From the NCBI GenBank assembly GCA_963971575.1, contig OZ020625.1:17080829-17144828 (forward strand): a stretch of 64,000 nt of DNA. The letters run 5' to 3'. The notes beneath the pieces were generated by a model. It saw only the letters and a list, made by a program, of their open reading frames with translations. It did no database searches and had not been told where the DNA came from. This DNA is from Liopterus haemorrhoidalis (lineage: Eukaryota; Arthropoda; Insecta; Coleoptera; Dytiscidae). The translations under genes and the position numbers were made by a program. Shown piece by piece: positions 22,641-34,603 of the stretch (the first letter of the stretch is position 1; every line of letters begins with the position of its first letter).

Positions 22641-23447
22641 ACATTATGTTTTCGTTTACTCTGTTTTATTTTGCAGTTATTAAATTCTGAAGATGCCGCG
22701 AGGACGTGGCAGGAGCAGGACAGCCGTGTTACGATAATAAGTTGTTTTATTTTTCAGTTATTTTGACTAAATAAAGTTAAATAACATAAATTTCACTAAT
22801 GTATCAAAAACTTCATAAATAAAATATGGTAGGACATAATCCCTACCGTCCTTTTAAAAGGACGGTGGCTTTATTCATTGAATATCGTTTGCCGGTTTCA
22901 ACAAAATTTAAGTTTTTGAGCTTATGAGTATATAAAAATAAATCCAGGACAGTCTAATATAAAATATATATTATAATTTTAAAATTTAAGAATAATAATA
23001 AAATAACTTTCCTAGAATTAGCCATTGTCAATGCTCATAAAACGTAAACGATTGAAACGCCAATAAAATTTACAACAATGACAACAATTGTTTGAAACTT
23101 GCTATAAATGATGTTTCATAAACACAGTGATCATAACATATTACGCCTTCTCAAATTATTTGTTTTTACTAATTAATTTAGGGCGATTTTTGAAAATCCC
23201 TTTAAAAGGACGGTAGGTTTAAATGGGTTAAACTGCTTAAACGTTTCGGGTAAGCGGGTAGCCGACACCGACCGGCGCCGACCAGTACACAGCGTGTAAG
23301 ATTATATTTGAAAACATGGACAGATACTGCGGCAGATCAGCGCTTGTTTCCAGTTAAGCCGGTGCCGGTTTTTTGTATGTTCGCGGCCTTATGGTTTATT
23401 TATGGACTAATGGCTTACGAATGTCTTATTTATTTATTTATTTTCAG

Positions 23448-23538
23448 GACTCTTAGTGGACGGGTATATGCTAGAAGTAAACTGGGCTCGACCTAAGGAG
23501 TTCAGTAAAATTTCTTATGCAGCACAATGCTATTGCAG
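23448..23538 (+). CDS. Rbm46: RBM46-like RNA-binding protein, exon 5
   Basis: 91 bp, phase 1 to phase 2: acceptor TTTTCAG, donor GTGTGT at 23539. It completes RRM3 with GYMLEVNWARPKEF, matching the family's third RRM end. The preceding 3.5-kb intron has been enlarged by a dispersed repeat, a Harbinger-like MITE and a piggyBac element. Confidence 0.83.
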
Positions 23539-23840
23539 GTGTGTATATTTCTATATATTTATTTATTTGAATTTATTATGAATGGTACTTTAATTCAGTG
23601 GCGCACCCAGGAATTTTTGTTGGGGGGGGGGGCGGAAGACAAATTATTTAAATTATGAATAAAGTTCACAGTTCTAAATTTCAAGTGATGATCTAAAAAA
23701 AAAGTCCTCGCTTCGGAAATACAAAGTGATGACCTAAAACAAAAAAGGTCCTCACTTCTAAAATACAAGTTACTTACCAGTTTTATCCAAAGACGTATTC
23801 TACTTCAGAAATAACATGATTTTTTTTTTTTTTGTTGTAG

Positions 23841-23973
23841 GTCTCTACCTCCAAAACTACGAAAAAGTACATCTTCAAGACCGTCCAATGAAACAACTCC
23901 TATAAAATACTCAGGTGAAAACAGTTCTTTTGCAGAACGAAGTTCAGTAGCTGTCAGTTCACTGGTAGACTAA
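23841..23973 (+). CDS. Rbm46: RBM46-like RNA-binding protein, terminal exon 6
   Basis: Acceptor TTTGTTGTAG, then 43 complete codons and the stop TAA at 23971-23973. The C-terminal tail is Ser/Thr-rich with basic residues and no recognised domain. Exons 1 to 6 together would give about 410 aa with three RRMs, shorter than vertebrate RBM46 because the tail is short. No consensus AATAAA was seen immediately downstream. Confidence 0.8.
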
Positions 23974-24439
23974 AGTCCTTAAATTTTAAGAAATACAAAA
24001 AAAGGGTAAAAAACAAGACTTTTTGATTTTTGTTTTTTACAATTTATATTTTTTATACTATATATGAATTAATTTTGAGTACCTTTTTATTTTTACATTT
24101 TTTAATATATATTTAAAATTTTACTATATTAATATAAGCATTATTTCAATGGCGTACACTTTAAAAAAGTGGAAGGGTTAAAATTAATTGGGATACAACC
24201 CCAAAACCCTTATTATGCCACTGTTAATCATAGATTAATAGGGCTGTACTTACACTTCTCGGCGCTATTTATTTGCGGGACCCTGATCTAGAGCAAATAT
24301 ATATTTAAAAAAAAGTTTACTGAACCAGTGCTTCTCGATTTTGTCAAATTGCATACTTAGCTGTTCTGTGCAACCATAAAAAATTAAATGAAAATGTAGA
24401 AATGTATTTCTTTCTTGCGTAGCCTATTGTGAAAATTAG
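23974..24439. other. 3' flank of RBM46-like gene
   Basis: AT-rich, probably including the 3' UTR. A TTTTTAATATATATTTAAAA stretch lies here, but no clear AATAAA was found within 150 bp of the stop. Confidence 0.4.
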
Positions 24440-25620
24440 ATTACATATCATCACTTACATTTTTTGAAAATCTCCCCCCGGTTTTATCATTGAATTATTT
24501 AAATTCTCCACCCTCTGACCATTGGTTGAATTTTTTTAATTCTAACCCACTGATTATCACTTTTTAAAATTCTCCCTGGTTTCATCATTGAATTCTCCAC
24601 CCTTCGATCACTGTTTAAATATTTTACCCCCCCCCGTTTCATCACTAGAATTTTTGAAAATTTCCCCCCGGTTTTATCACTTGAATTTTTTTAAATCTCC
24701 CGGTCTTCAATTGATTTTTTGAAATTACCCCACCCCCCGGTTTTATCGCTTGAATTTTTTAAGTTCTCCATCTTCCGATCATTGCTTGAATTTTTTGAAA
24801 TTCTCCCCCCTCCGGTTTTTTCACTTGACTTTTTGAAAATTTTCCCCGGTATTATCACTTGAATTTTTTTAATTCTTCCACCTATCTTGTATTTTATGAA
24901 AGCACTTCAATTTTCAATTGAATTTTTGAAAATCCCCCCTTCGGTCATTATTGGAATTTTTGAAAATCCCCCCTTCGCTCATCACTTGAATATTTGAAAA
25001 ATTTCCTTTCGGTGGCATTTGATTTTTTTGTTCCCCCCCATTACGTTTATTTAAATTTTATAATATTTCCCCTCTGTTTAATCACTTCGATTTATTTTAA
25101 TCCCCCCTACCGGATATGACTTGATATTTTGAAAATTCCCCACCGGTATTATCACTTGAATTTTTCAAATTATTCCACCTATCACAACTTGAATTTTATG
25201 AAACCCCTTCAATTATCAATTGAATTTTTGAAAATCCCCCCTTTCGGTCATTACTTGAATTTTTGAAAATCCCCCCTTAGCTCACCATTGGAATATTGGA
25301 AAAATTCACCCAAGATCATTTGAAAAATTTCCTTTCGGTGTCATTTGATTTTTTTGTAACCCACTCATTACGTTTACTTGAATTTTATAATATTTCCCCT
25401 CTGTTTTATCAGTTCAATTTATTTTATATTCCCCCACCACCACCTCCACCGGACATCACTTGAATTTTTTAAAACTTCCCGATTTCCACAATTGAATTTT
25501 TTAAATTCACACCCTGCCGATTATTCCTTGATTTTTTTGTAATTTCCTCGTCTTTGCGCCAATTGAATTTTTATTTAAATACCCCAGTCATCCTTTGAAT
25601 TTTTTAAAATCCTTCTCTGC
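24440..25620. repeat. Degenerate minisatellite of CCCCCC / TTTTTGAAA units
   Basis: About 1.2 kb of irregular 35-50-bp units of the form TCACTTGAATTTTTGAAA followed by a C-run of 4-7 and CGGTTTTATCA or CGGTCAT. Longer blocks inside it are also duplicated (24900-25080 resembles 25210-25400). No coding potential. Confidence 0.85.
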
Positions 25621-26206
25621 GGGGCCTTTAGCTGGTGTCCCAAGCAATATGTGTGAGTACAGTCCTAGTTTAAATCTATTAATTTGACTGACGATTAACC
25701 AAATACAATATTTTTTTTTTTTGTTATATTAATTTAATTTTGGATCTCGTGTAGAATTAATCTGAGATCTATTGTGATTATTAAATCCTGATTAAATATC
25801 AGTATTATGTTGTGATTTTATTAATTATTTTGAATAATATTTAGTTTTTTAAGCCAAACTTATCTTGAAGTTCCTTAGATTGGTCTAAATTTAGACTATA
25901 TATTTTTATATTTATATATGTTTTTTTTATACAATGTTAAATTTTGTAATGTTTTTTTATACAATAAATTTTTTATGCTTACAAATTTATTTTATATCAA
26001 TATTTTTCAGTCTAAAGTTGCGTTCACAGTTCTAAAATAATTAAACTATACACTATGAGTTGTTCACTGTAGATTATCTTTGACAAGTTTGTAATATGGT
26101 AACGCAAGCGATCGTTCACAGCTCTAAATTTAATATGCGTTGTGAACTATAGACAGTTTTACAAACTTTATAGTTAACACATTAGTTATCTCACTTTACA
26201 TTGAGA

Positions 26207-26748
26207 AGTGACATTACCGGTGGCGGCGCTGTGCTCCAAGGCAATATGGCTGTTTACTCTAGTACCCAGCTGTCAATATGCTAATAGCGAACAGGTTAAT
26301 TTAAGCACAGTACATTTTTATTTTATGAAAATGCGAGTAAATATTTGCGAAATTTTTAAATTTTTAAGCGCTACACATGTATCGAGGTGTATAACAGAAG
26401 GTGGGCATCAAATTACAGTATTTAAAGTTTAATTTCAGTAGATTTATTGAAGTGCAATTTGTAGTTGAGCAGGTGTTAAATGCCGGGCACGTAATTTTAT
26501 GTGGTACATCTGAGTGTCGGTCATCTGAATTTACAATATATGGATTCTGTTTGCAAACAAGTGCATTATGTACATTGCCTCATGAAAAAAATTAGTTTTA
26601 GTTGGACAGGAGCAGCTAAAAGTTAAATATGCAACTTGCAGGTGCAAGCATATTAGTGCAGTTTAGTTTTTCAGCGACAATTGTAATGAACAAACTTACA
26701 TAGTATCAGTTACTTTTTAACTCAAAATATATTCCCATGCCTTCCTCC
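26207..26748 (+). repeat. Dispersed repeat family E, copy 2
   Basis: Same start (GACATTACCGGTGGCGGC) and end as 19168-19652, but with an extra internal segment (about 26430-26510) that is absent from copy 1. The short frames here are not conserved between the copies. Confidence 0.8.
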
Positions 26749-27150
26749 TGTCCATAACCAAATCTTTTCCAATCTGGACTTAATAGTAACTTTCTCTCTA
26801 TTTTTTTTAAGAAAAGAAAAAAACTAAGATGCCTATCTTTGTCCTGTCTTGAATGACAGCAATTTATAGTTTTTCACAACTTCTATCGATATTCTAACAA
26901 AAATTCGACACTAGAACATACGTATGTAATAAGTTCAAACAGTACCAGAGCGCCTAGTACAATATTGGACCACCAGACTGCGTATCCGAGCGTGTCAGTT
27001 CTCAATAATTTTACAGCCGATAATTCTGAACAAAATTCTCAATGCAATAATTATGGATTAACAGTTTATCTCTCCAGGTGTCTATAAAACAATAACTGGC
27101 CAATTAAGGCTGTACCCAGAATTTTAAGCGCCCTGGGATAAAAATGCCTG
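26749..27150. other. Unassigned spacer
   Basis: No gene or repeat structure recognised, apart from a short purine tract near 26815. Confidence 0.35.
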
Positions 27151-27153
27151 AAA

Positions 27154-27219
27154 GGGATTCGAACCCGAGACCTTAGCAACGCAGAGCAGATGTGTTACCA
27201 CTACGCTACGCCGGTCGGC
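27154..27219 (-). repeat. tRNA-derived SINE head
   Basis: On the minus strand there is an A-box TAGCGTAGTGG (27208-27198) and a B-box GGTTCGAATCC (27165-27155) with tRNA-like spacing. The acceptor arms do not pair, so this is a SINE promoter or tRNA relic rather than a functional tRNA. Confidence 0.75.
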
Positions 27220-27745
27220 TGTAGGTTTCACTTGTGTATATTATTAATAAATAAATGGTTAAAAAAGAATTACCGTTTATATTTGAATCACCCTCGTATA
27301 TCTTAGCGCCCCTCACAGCGTGGCGCCTTGGATCTGTACCTCTTTCGCCCCCATTCTCTATTTATCAGACAAGTTTTCGTATTGATTTTTTACTTAGCAT
27401 GTATAACAATAAATATTACAAAAGAATATAACAATACGAACTGATAAAAATCAGTTTTTTATTTGACCTAATCAAATCTACAAATCGAAAAGTAAATTTT
27501 TACAATGCTCTCTTCAGGACGAGTTTGCGATATCAAGCCTGACATTTTTTTGAAAATTCAACTTTACACGGCGTTAGATATTGCTGAAGAGGAAAGACCA
27601 TTTTTGGAAAAGTAAGTACAATCAATTCAGTTTTCACACAGACTTCTTAAGCAGAGTTTTCATTACTAAAACTGAATTTCTTTTTCTAATCGCTGCAAAA
27701 AGTTTAACAGTGTTTAAATTTCTGCGTCACAAAAATTACATTTGC

Positions 27746-28391
27746 GTCTTGACTAGAGATGGGAATTTCGGCTCAGTTTGCGGAACCGGATCAGTGGAGG
27801 TCGTTCAGTTTGCTGAGACGGCTCATTGATCCGGCTAAGTAAAAATGTTCCCGAGACACAGGTCGGTCAGTTGTCGGTCGTTCGTTCAATATGGTTGTTG
27901 TCTTGCATTATATGAACAAGTTAAATGAATAAAAATCTATAGAAGTGAATTATCTAACATGTTTGCCGGGTTAATAGTAAACAAACATTCCACTTTATGT
28001 AGCTATTGTATTTTAAACCAGATGTGTTAAGTTTAAGGCGATGTTTATTGCCCTTATAAATCGGACATCTGGGATTTGGGCAATATTTTTATATAGTATG
28101 GTTGTAAGAAAGTACAGACTAAGCCTATTAGTTTCAAACAGACTGCCCTACAAATTGATGACAAAATACACTTTATGATTAATACATTACAAGCAGAGTT
28201 CTCGCGAAGCTCAACATGACATCGATCCAGATCCGGATCACTCCGATCACTGCTCATAATCGCCCGATCAATCTTACCCTTTAAACTTGATACTATGCAG
28301 TGAGTCGGCTCATTTCAATTTGGTAAACCGTGTCACTTCGGTCAGTGTACTGAGCCGGTTCGTTCATGAACGACCCATCTCTAGTCAAGAC
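27746..28391. mobile_element. TIR element with 18-bp perfect ends
   Basis: The ends GTCTTGACTAGAGATGGG and CCCATCTCTAGTCAAGAC are perfect inverted repeats 646 bp apart. Inside are repeated GATCCGGA and GAGCCGGTTCG-like motifs. The first eight bases may be flanking DNA. No transposase. Confidence 0.75.
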
Positions 28392-28989
28392 AAATGGAGT
28401 ACCAGATGATTTTAAGAATTTAATTTTTAACATTTGCTGATCTTATAGTTCTTTCCTTTTTATTGAATTGTCATAAATGTAATAAATTAATCTGTTTAAT
28501 TATTTCTAAATATCACTGCTCTAAAACAATAATCAGAGGTCCGCTGTATTTACCTGCTGCTGATTAGTGGATGGCTGGATCCATGGCTAACTTGACATGG
28601 CTACCTGTTCCTGGTATTTAAAAGTATTACTTTAGGGTTACCAACTTTAATAGGACATGTCCTACAATTTACCTCCTTGTCCTTCGTCCTACCTACTGTT
28701 AAAAAATATCGGAAATGTCCTACTTTATAGTATTTTTACTTTTGAAGACGCCTTTACCGCTGAGTCGACGTTTGCCGATGAACGCGATCGAGGCATAACG
28801 TTTTGACTAAATTTCTATGATGTCATTAAGGATAAAGCTTTATTAAAACCAGTGGCGAAGGGAAACCTCCGCTAGACTTGCCCTCCCATAAAAAAAATAT
28901 TTTATAAAAAATGTAAATTTCAAAAAAAAAAAAAAAAATTAAATATTTAGATAAATCTTCAAAAATACATCAAATTATGTTCTATACCA

Positions 28990-29392
28990 ATTTTTGTCCA
29001 AGGCTTGCTTTACTAGTTACGAATTAATTATCATGACCATGGAAACGTTACATATAAGTATGAAAAAATTGAGACTTGGAAAAATTTTAAATAATTTTAC
29101 AAAAATTTTTCGAAATTTTTCGTTTTATCAAAAAACGTCTCAAATAAAAGTTATTAATTATTGCATTTATAGTAACTTTTGTTCAATAAATTTTTTCGAA
29201 ATATTTTTCTGTTGCTAAATATTCGCAAAAATCTTAAAATCGACACGAGTAAACTCCCATTTTTAGTCAACCGATTTTCATAAAAACAATAGGGTTCTTC
29301 CCATTTAATAGGAGAATTTTTTAGTACCAAAACGAACTCTTTAAGTTAAACCGTTTTTGAGTTATCGTGTATACACACAGACACACAGACAG

Positions 29393-29424
<32 letters not shown>

Positions 29425-29440
29425 GGACGGCACTTCGAAA
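28990..29440 (+). repeat. Dispersed repeat family B, copy 2
   Basis: Reverse-orientation partner of 6456-7000; it shares ATCATGACCATGGAAACGTT and the following several hundred bases. It ends in an (AC)n/(AGAC)n microsatellite at 29375-29422. Confidence 0.65.
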
Positions 29441-29667
29441 ATAGGTTTTTTGGATTCCCTGGACCATGAAACGTGGTCATCCGTCAAAATCTCGACATCG
29501 AAAATTTTCGCGATTACAATACTTGCCCCTTATATATTAAGGTCGGGCAAGTAATAGGTTTTTTGGATTCCCTGGACCATGAAAAATGGTCATCCGTCCA
29601 AATCTCGACATCGAAAATTTTCGCGATTACAATACTTGCCCCTTATATATTAAGGTCGGGCAAGTAA
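29436..29667. repeat. ~115-bp tandem duplication
   Basis: Two consecutive copies of a unit starting TAGGTTTTTTGGATTCCCTG and ending GTCGGGCAAGT, nearly identical. The overlapping small ORFs here are the same sequence twice. Confidence 0.9.
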
Positions 29668-29721
29668 AACGCAGGTACATCTAAAAAATATGATTTTATT
29701 AAAAAAAAAAACTTAACAAAA

Positions 29722-30030
29722 ATGGACAGAATAAGAAATGAAGTATTTAGGGAAAAACTAGGCACAAAACCAGTGGAGACTATAATAGAAGAAGGACAGC
29801 TAAGATGGCTGGGACATATACACAGAATGAGTGAAGACAAAATAGTAAAAAGAGTTTATGAAGCAAGAACAGTGAAGAAAGTTAGACCAGGAAGACCGAG
29901 AAAAACCTGGCACCAAGAAACAAAAGAAGCTGCAACGAAGAGAGGAGTAAAGTGGGAGGAGATAAGAAAATATACAAAGGACAGAACACGATGGAAAGAA
30001 GTATGGAGAACAACACCAGAAAATAAGTAA
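29722..30030 (+). pseudogene. LINE reverse-transcriptase ORF, C-terminal fragment
   Basis: 102 codons with stop. The sequence QLRWLGHIHRMSEDKIVKRV, then RPGRPRKTW, then KRGVKWEEI is the C-terminal tail found in many RTE/CR1-like endonuclease-reverse transcriptases. It is followed by a short 3' UTR and an A-run at 30080-30092. The 5' part, including all catalytic domains, is absent. Confidence 0.75.
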
Positions 30031-30371
30031 CTCGACTATAGCCTTATACCGCAAGGTAGAAAGGCATCAGGATTAAGTAAAAAAAAAAAAAGAAAATGTG
30101 GACGTCAACCAATAAACATATCTAATTATATTTTTTATTACCATATATATTTAAACTTGATTGTTAATTATTTATTGGTTGTTCCTTATTAATTATATAC
30201 GAAGAAAATTTAAAACAAATTCTTGATTTATTTTATATTTTTATTTCTAAAATGTGATTTTGTTAAATATAAAGAAAGATGTGAACCAATAAACATATAA
30301 TTTAATTTTTATAATAGTAGTATTACTTATTATTTATTGACTGTTTCTTGTTAATTATATGTTATGTTGGA

Positions 30372-30523
30372 TCCCATAATAAGGCCTTTTTTCATAATGA
30401 GGCCTTTTTGAAAATTTGTTTAATAATATATAATAAAATGTTTTTATAATATTAACAAATTTTAAAAAAGGCCTCATTATGAAAAAAATGCCTTACTATG
30501 AAAAAAATAGCCTTGTTATGGGA
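30372..30523. mobile_element. Palindromic MITE
   Basis: The ends TCCCATAATAAGGCC and GGCC/GCC...TTATGGGA are inverted. A second inner inverted block is TTCATAATGAGGCCTTTTT. About 152 bp, nearly all palindromic. It lies within the 8-bp-TSD hAT-like element. Confidence 0.75.
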
Positions 30524-31539
30524 TTTGAACTTAATTAGGTACCTATATATTTCGAAGCATAATAAAATTTAAAATAAAAAAAAACTGTCCTACTGTGTCC
30601 TACTAAACTACTATTTTTAGTTGAAATATCCTACTCTGTCATGAGAGACATTTAGTAACCCTATATTACTTAAAGTACTTACATTCGATAGTATTCTTCA
30701 CCAAGCAAGTATGCGTACAATGCAATAATTTCATGATTCATTTTGAATGATTTTAGTTAATAATAATAAAAATCTGTTCAAAATAACATTTAACACCACT
30801 CTACTCTCAATTCCGTCAAGCAATTTGCTAGCGGTTAATCTAACCACTAAAAGAACCACTATGTTTACATCGACGAATGTAAACATAGCGCGACTTCAGA
30901 ATACCGTTTTTCTAACATCGTTCAACTTCGGCCGTAACCGACGAACATCGCCGTAACATTTTACTTCAGAATCGCACCATAAATTAAAATTACAGTATTT
31001 TCATTTTAAACACAAAATCAATAAGCTGTAGTAATTAAGGAAAACTAAGCATCGGCACCTACCACGAAAATGGATTGGATGAAGACGTAGGAGGAATGCT
31101 GCACCTAACCAAAAAATGCAGACTAAAAATACAAACTCCTAACAAGAGAAGCTGCAGAAAGTAGCGTTCCATCCATAGGGCAATAGCATTCGTGATCACA
31201 CCTACAGCTGTAAAATACGTGATTACTCTTCTATTACATACAACCATGTCTGTAATCTTTTAAGTGAAAAATATTTATTAAAATCAACAATAATATAAAT
31301 ACAAATAACATTAAATAAAAATTATTCACACATTTTATTAATAAAATTAAATGATTATCTAAATCACTGTTAATTATATACGTTTTTAACAATTCAATAA
31401 AAATTATATTATTTTCGTAAATATTGTTCATTGTAGATTTAATCAACCCCTCTGGGAGGTTTTTGACGAAAATCACATTAACAAAAATATTTTCTTAAAA
31501 ATAAATTGATCTACGCATTGAGAGGTATAATCTGATGCA

Positions 31540-31820
31540 ACTCAAAATTAAAAAAAGATATATATATATATTTTTTTTTCATTAAATACATATTTGTTTA
31601 TATTTATATCAGGATGTGTTTTTTTGCACTCTCAGTATTTTTCCTAATATATTACTTATATGTACTTTTGTATCTTTGGAGTTGTATAAGCGTGCCAAAT
31701 TTCGACTTTCTATGCTAAGCCGTTTGGCTACAATATCTACCGTAGAGGCAGACAAACATACACATAAGTGACGCTAGAAGGGTTTTTTGGTTGTTATGCC
31801 TACAAAGCCCTGAAAACCAT
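31540..31820 (+). repeat. Dispersed repeat family A, partial copy
   Basis: It shares the distal part of family A (ACATATTTGTTTATATTT, then GTTGTATAAGCGTGCCAAAT, then AGGGTTTTTTGG...CCCTGAAAA) with diverged sequence. 30664-31540 and 31820-31990 hold nothing I can identify. Confidence 0.6.
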
Positions 31821-31995
31821 GTCTGTTACATTTTAAGTGAAATGTCTATATTAAAACAAAAAATATCATAAATATACATAAAAAAAAACAATCAGTACAT
31901 GTTTCAAAAGCAGTTTCTAGAACAAAATCTGTTGCGGGATTGGTCCGGTATCTATAAATAGGCATTAGAGCATTTGTTTCATACTATCTTAGGCT

Positions 31996-32571
31996 TTATC
32001 CCTCACCACAACTGGGAGCATTTACTATGCTTCTTTGTAAACAAAGTGTAGTACCATAAACCATTTCAGCGGAAGAACAGCCAAGATCTTCTTTCAGTAC
32101 TGTACGAAGTCCGAGCAAAACTGTAGGAAGAACCTCGGTCCATTTCATATTATGGCACATCAATGCCGTTTTTAATGATCTATGCCACCTTTCTATTAAA
32201 CCATTAGCCTCTGGATGATATGGTGTTGTGCGGAATTTTGTTACTCCCAAAATATTAGTTAATGATGTAAACAAGTTTGATTCAAACTGACGACCCTGAT
32301 CTGAAGTTATTCTTTTGGGAATACCAAATCTTGATATCCAGTTATCACAAAATGTTTTTGCTACAGTTTCAGCTGTCATATCACTCATGGGGTATGCTTC
32401 AGGCCAGCGACTAAACCGATCAATGCAAGTAAGACAGTAACGAAAACACTCAGCTAAAGGAAGTGGTCCAATTATATCTATATTTACATGTTCGAAACGA
32501 TTAGTAGGCAGTTCATATTTGCCTATTGGTGCATGCATATATTTATTAATTTTAGTACGTTGACAAGGCAA
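31996..32571 (-). pseudogene. Gypsy integrase core, C-terminally truncated
   Basis: The second half of the HHCC domain (CxxC of SCLPCQRTK) begins just upstream in frame. The catalytic core follows: VNIDIIGPLP (first D), TSDQGRQFES (second D), PYHPEANGLIERWH (Glu). The DDE triad is present. Translation stops after about 190 codons, before the usual C-terminal domain. Confidence 0.85.
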
Positions 32572-32603
32572 ACAGGATTTCGCCCAAATGCCACAATCAA
32601 TAT

Positions 32604-33284
32604 TTATTGATGGCCAGACGTATTTCTTTCCTTGACTAAAAGTCTACTATTCCTAATACTTGGATGCGATAAATTGTGGAATGCATCAAATGCTTGTTTT
32701 CTGAGATTTTTGGGCAGATAAGGTCGAAATTTACCCGTAGACACGTCAAAATATAATTTGCCAAACTCAGTTTGCATAAAAGCTAATTTCAAAGATGCTA
32801 ATAATTCTTTTAGTTCTTCATCAGTTTGTTGCTCCTTTACAAGTACATCGTTACTTATAGTTTGAGGCAAAGTTATTGTATTCATTCGAGATAAGGTATC
32901 CGCAACAATATTCTCTTTTCCTGATAGATGTTGAATATCTGTTGTAAATTGTGCTATTAGATCCCAATGTCGCAACTGACGTGGGGTAAATTTACTAGAA
33001 TTTTGTTGGAATCCATAAATTAGTGGCTTATGATCTGTAAAAATAGTAAAAGACCTACCTTCCAACATAAACGAAAAATATTTTACTGATAAGTAGATTG
33101 CTAGTAATTCCCTATCGTAAGCGCTGTATTTTGGTTGGGCTGGGGAAAGCTTTTTTGAAAAAAATTCTAGGGGCTGCCAATCGCCATCGCAAAGTTGTTG
33201 TAAAACGGCACACACAGCTAAATCTGATGCATCAACTGCAAGACTCATTTTTTTATTCGATGAAGGGTGAGCAAGAAGCGACAC
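32604..33284 (-). pseudogene. Gypsy RNase H and integrase N-terminus
   Basis: RNase H motifs: LAVDASDLAVCAVLQQ, YSAYDRELLAIY, FTIFTDHKPLIYG and DLIAQFTTDIQHLSGKENI. It then reaches the start of the integrase HHCC zinc domain (HNLSHPSIRNS). A frameshift near 32625 separates it from the remaining integrase. Confidence 0.85.
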
Positions 33285-33353
33285 TTTTTCTAAATCTTGT
33301 TTGCATTCCAGCTTATTAGACTATGATCGTTCTTTTTAGCATTTGTTAAATAA

Positions 33354-34196
33354 TTATGTAAGACTGATTGCGTTTTTGCTGCATTTGGTATAAAACGGCG
33401 ATAAAAATTGATAATTGAATTCTTTTATTGCAGTAATACGCGATGAAAGAGTTTTGATACCCTTTGCTGAAATTAAATGTCCTAAAAATACAACTTCTTC
33501 TTTGCCAAAATTACATTTAGAAATATTAATGGAAATTCCATAATCATTTAATTTTTTAAAAATTTTAATTAAATGTTGTTTATGCTCGTTTTTATTACGT
33601 GAAGCTACTAATATATCGTCAATATAGATGAAACAAAATGGTAGATCTCGCAAAATTTCGTTCATAAAACGTTGCATCGTTTGTGCTGCATTGCATAAAC
33701 CGAATGGCATAACGACAAATTCAAACAGCCCAAATGGCGTTGTTACTGCAGTTTTCGAGATGTCTGTTTCTTCAATCGGTATCTGATTAAATGCCCGAAT
33801 GAGGTCAATTGTTGAGAAAATTTTCTTATCATCTAAGTTATAAGCAAAATCGAGTAAACTTGGAATAGGGTATCGGTCGGGAACTGTAACTGAGTTCAAT
33901 CGACGAAAATCACCGCAAGCACGCCACGAACCATCTTTTTTGGGAACCATATGTAATGGACTAGCCCAACAACTTTTAGATGGTCTGCATATTCCACTAT
34001 CTACCATAAACTGGAATTCCTTTTTAGCAATTTCAAGTTTTTCGGGAGAAAGTCTACGAGGTTTTTGAAATATTGGAGGACCTTTTGTTATTATATGATG
34101 TGTGGTATTATGTCTGGTATTATTATTGAAAGAAAAAGGTTTTGTTATGTTCACGAAAGGCAAAAGAAGTTCAGAATATTCATCTAATTTAGACAT
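33354..34196 (-). pseudogene. Gypsy reverse transcriptase
   Basis: 280 codons with RT motifs in order: [14 protein letters not shown], then [10 protein letters not shown], then [15 protein letters not shown], then [16 protein letters not shown], then the catalytic [11 protein letters not shown] (YIDD), then FLGHLIS. The C-terminal end is scrambled by a frameshift or short deletion near 33400 where the connection to RNase H should be. Confidence 0.85.
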
Positions 34197-34200
34197 TGTC

Positions 34201-34589
34201 TTAATAGTTATTGACTGATTGAATTGAATTTCTCCTACGGATCGTTGTAAACTTATTGTCTACTAAACATCGATTTCTAAGATCAATTAAAATTCCAAAA
34301 TGTTTAAGAAAATCTGCACCTATTATGGGTTTAGAAACGTCAGCAATAATAAATTTCCATAGAAACGTTTTTTTAAAACCCAAATGTATTTTCAATATTT
34401 TTTCACCATACGTTTGGATGACATTGCTCCATTGGCTGCAAAAAGCTGATAATTTTGAATTAGCATGTTTCTTTTATTAGGAGGCACGACTGAAATATCA
34501 GCTCCACTGTCAATTAAAAATCGCAGTTGTGTCAAATTGTCAAAAATGAATAAGCGACTATTTTGTACAGCGGTTGAATTAGTCGCCAC
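34201..34589 (-). pseudogene. Gypsy aspartic protease, frame broken
   Basis: The first part (to 34392) contains the active-site block RFLIDSGADISVVPP (DSG catalytic triad). The second part, in a shifted frame (34395-34201), has PIIGADFLKHFGILIDLRNR, the usual C-terminal ILG-type motif. The two overlap at a frameshift, so no intact protease is made. Confidence 0.8.
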
Positions 34590-34603
34590 TTGCAGCCGCT
34601 GTC

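Larger units (their letters stand above)
21952..23227 (-). mobile_element. Decayed piggyBac element, TTAA flanks
   Basis: 1276 bp flanked by TTAA (21948-21951 and 23228-23231), with inverted ends CCCATTTAAACC and GGTTTAAATGGG. Near the left end, on the minus strand, lies a remnant of the piggyBac C-terminal cysteine-rich domain. Most of the transposase is deleted and the middle is filled by a tandem repeat (22320-22640). It sits immediately next to the Harbinger-like MITE, sharing its TTA. Confidence 0.85.
28633..30663. mobile_element. hAT-like element, 8-bp TSD TATTACTT
   Basis: The ends TAGGGTTACCAACTTT and AGTAACCCTA are flanked on both sides by TATTACTT (28625-28632 and 30664-30671). The 2-kb interior holds other repeats: a family B copy, a (CA)n tract, a 115-bp tandem duplication, a LINE 3' fragment and a palindromic MITE. 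No transposase of its own was recognised, so it has been a landing site for others. Confidence 0.8.

Noticed and set aside
27154..27219. Possible functional tRNA gene
   Set aside because: A and B boxes are present but acceptor arms do not pair and no clear anticodon arm is formed; SINE head is the better reading.
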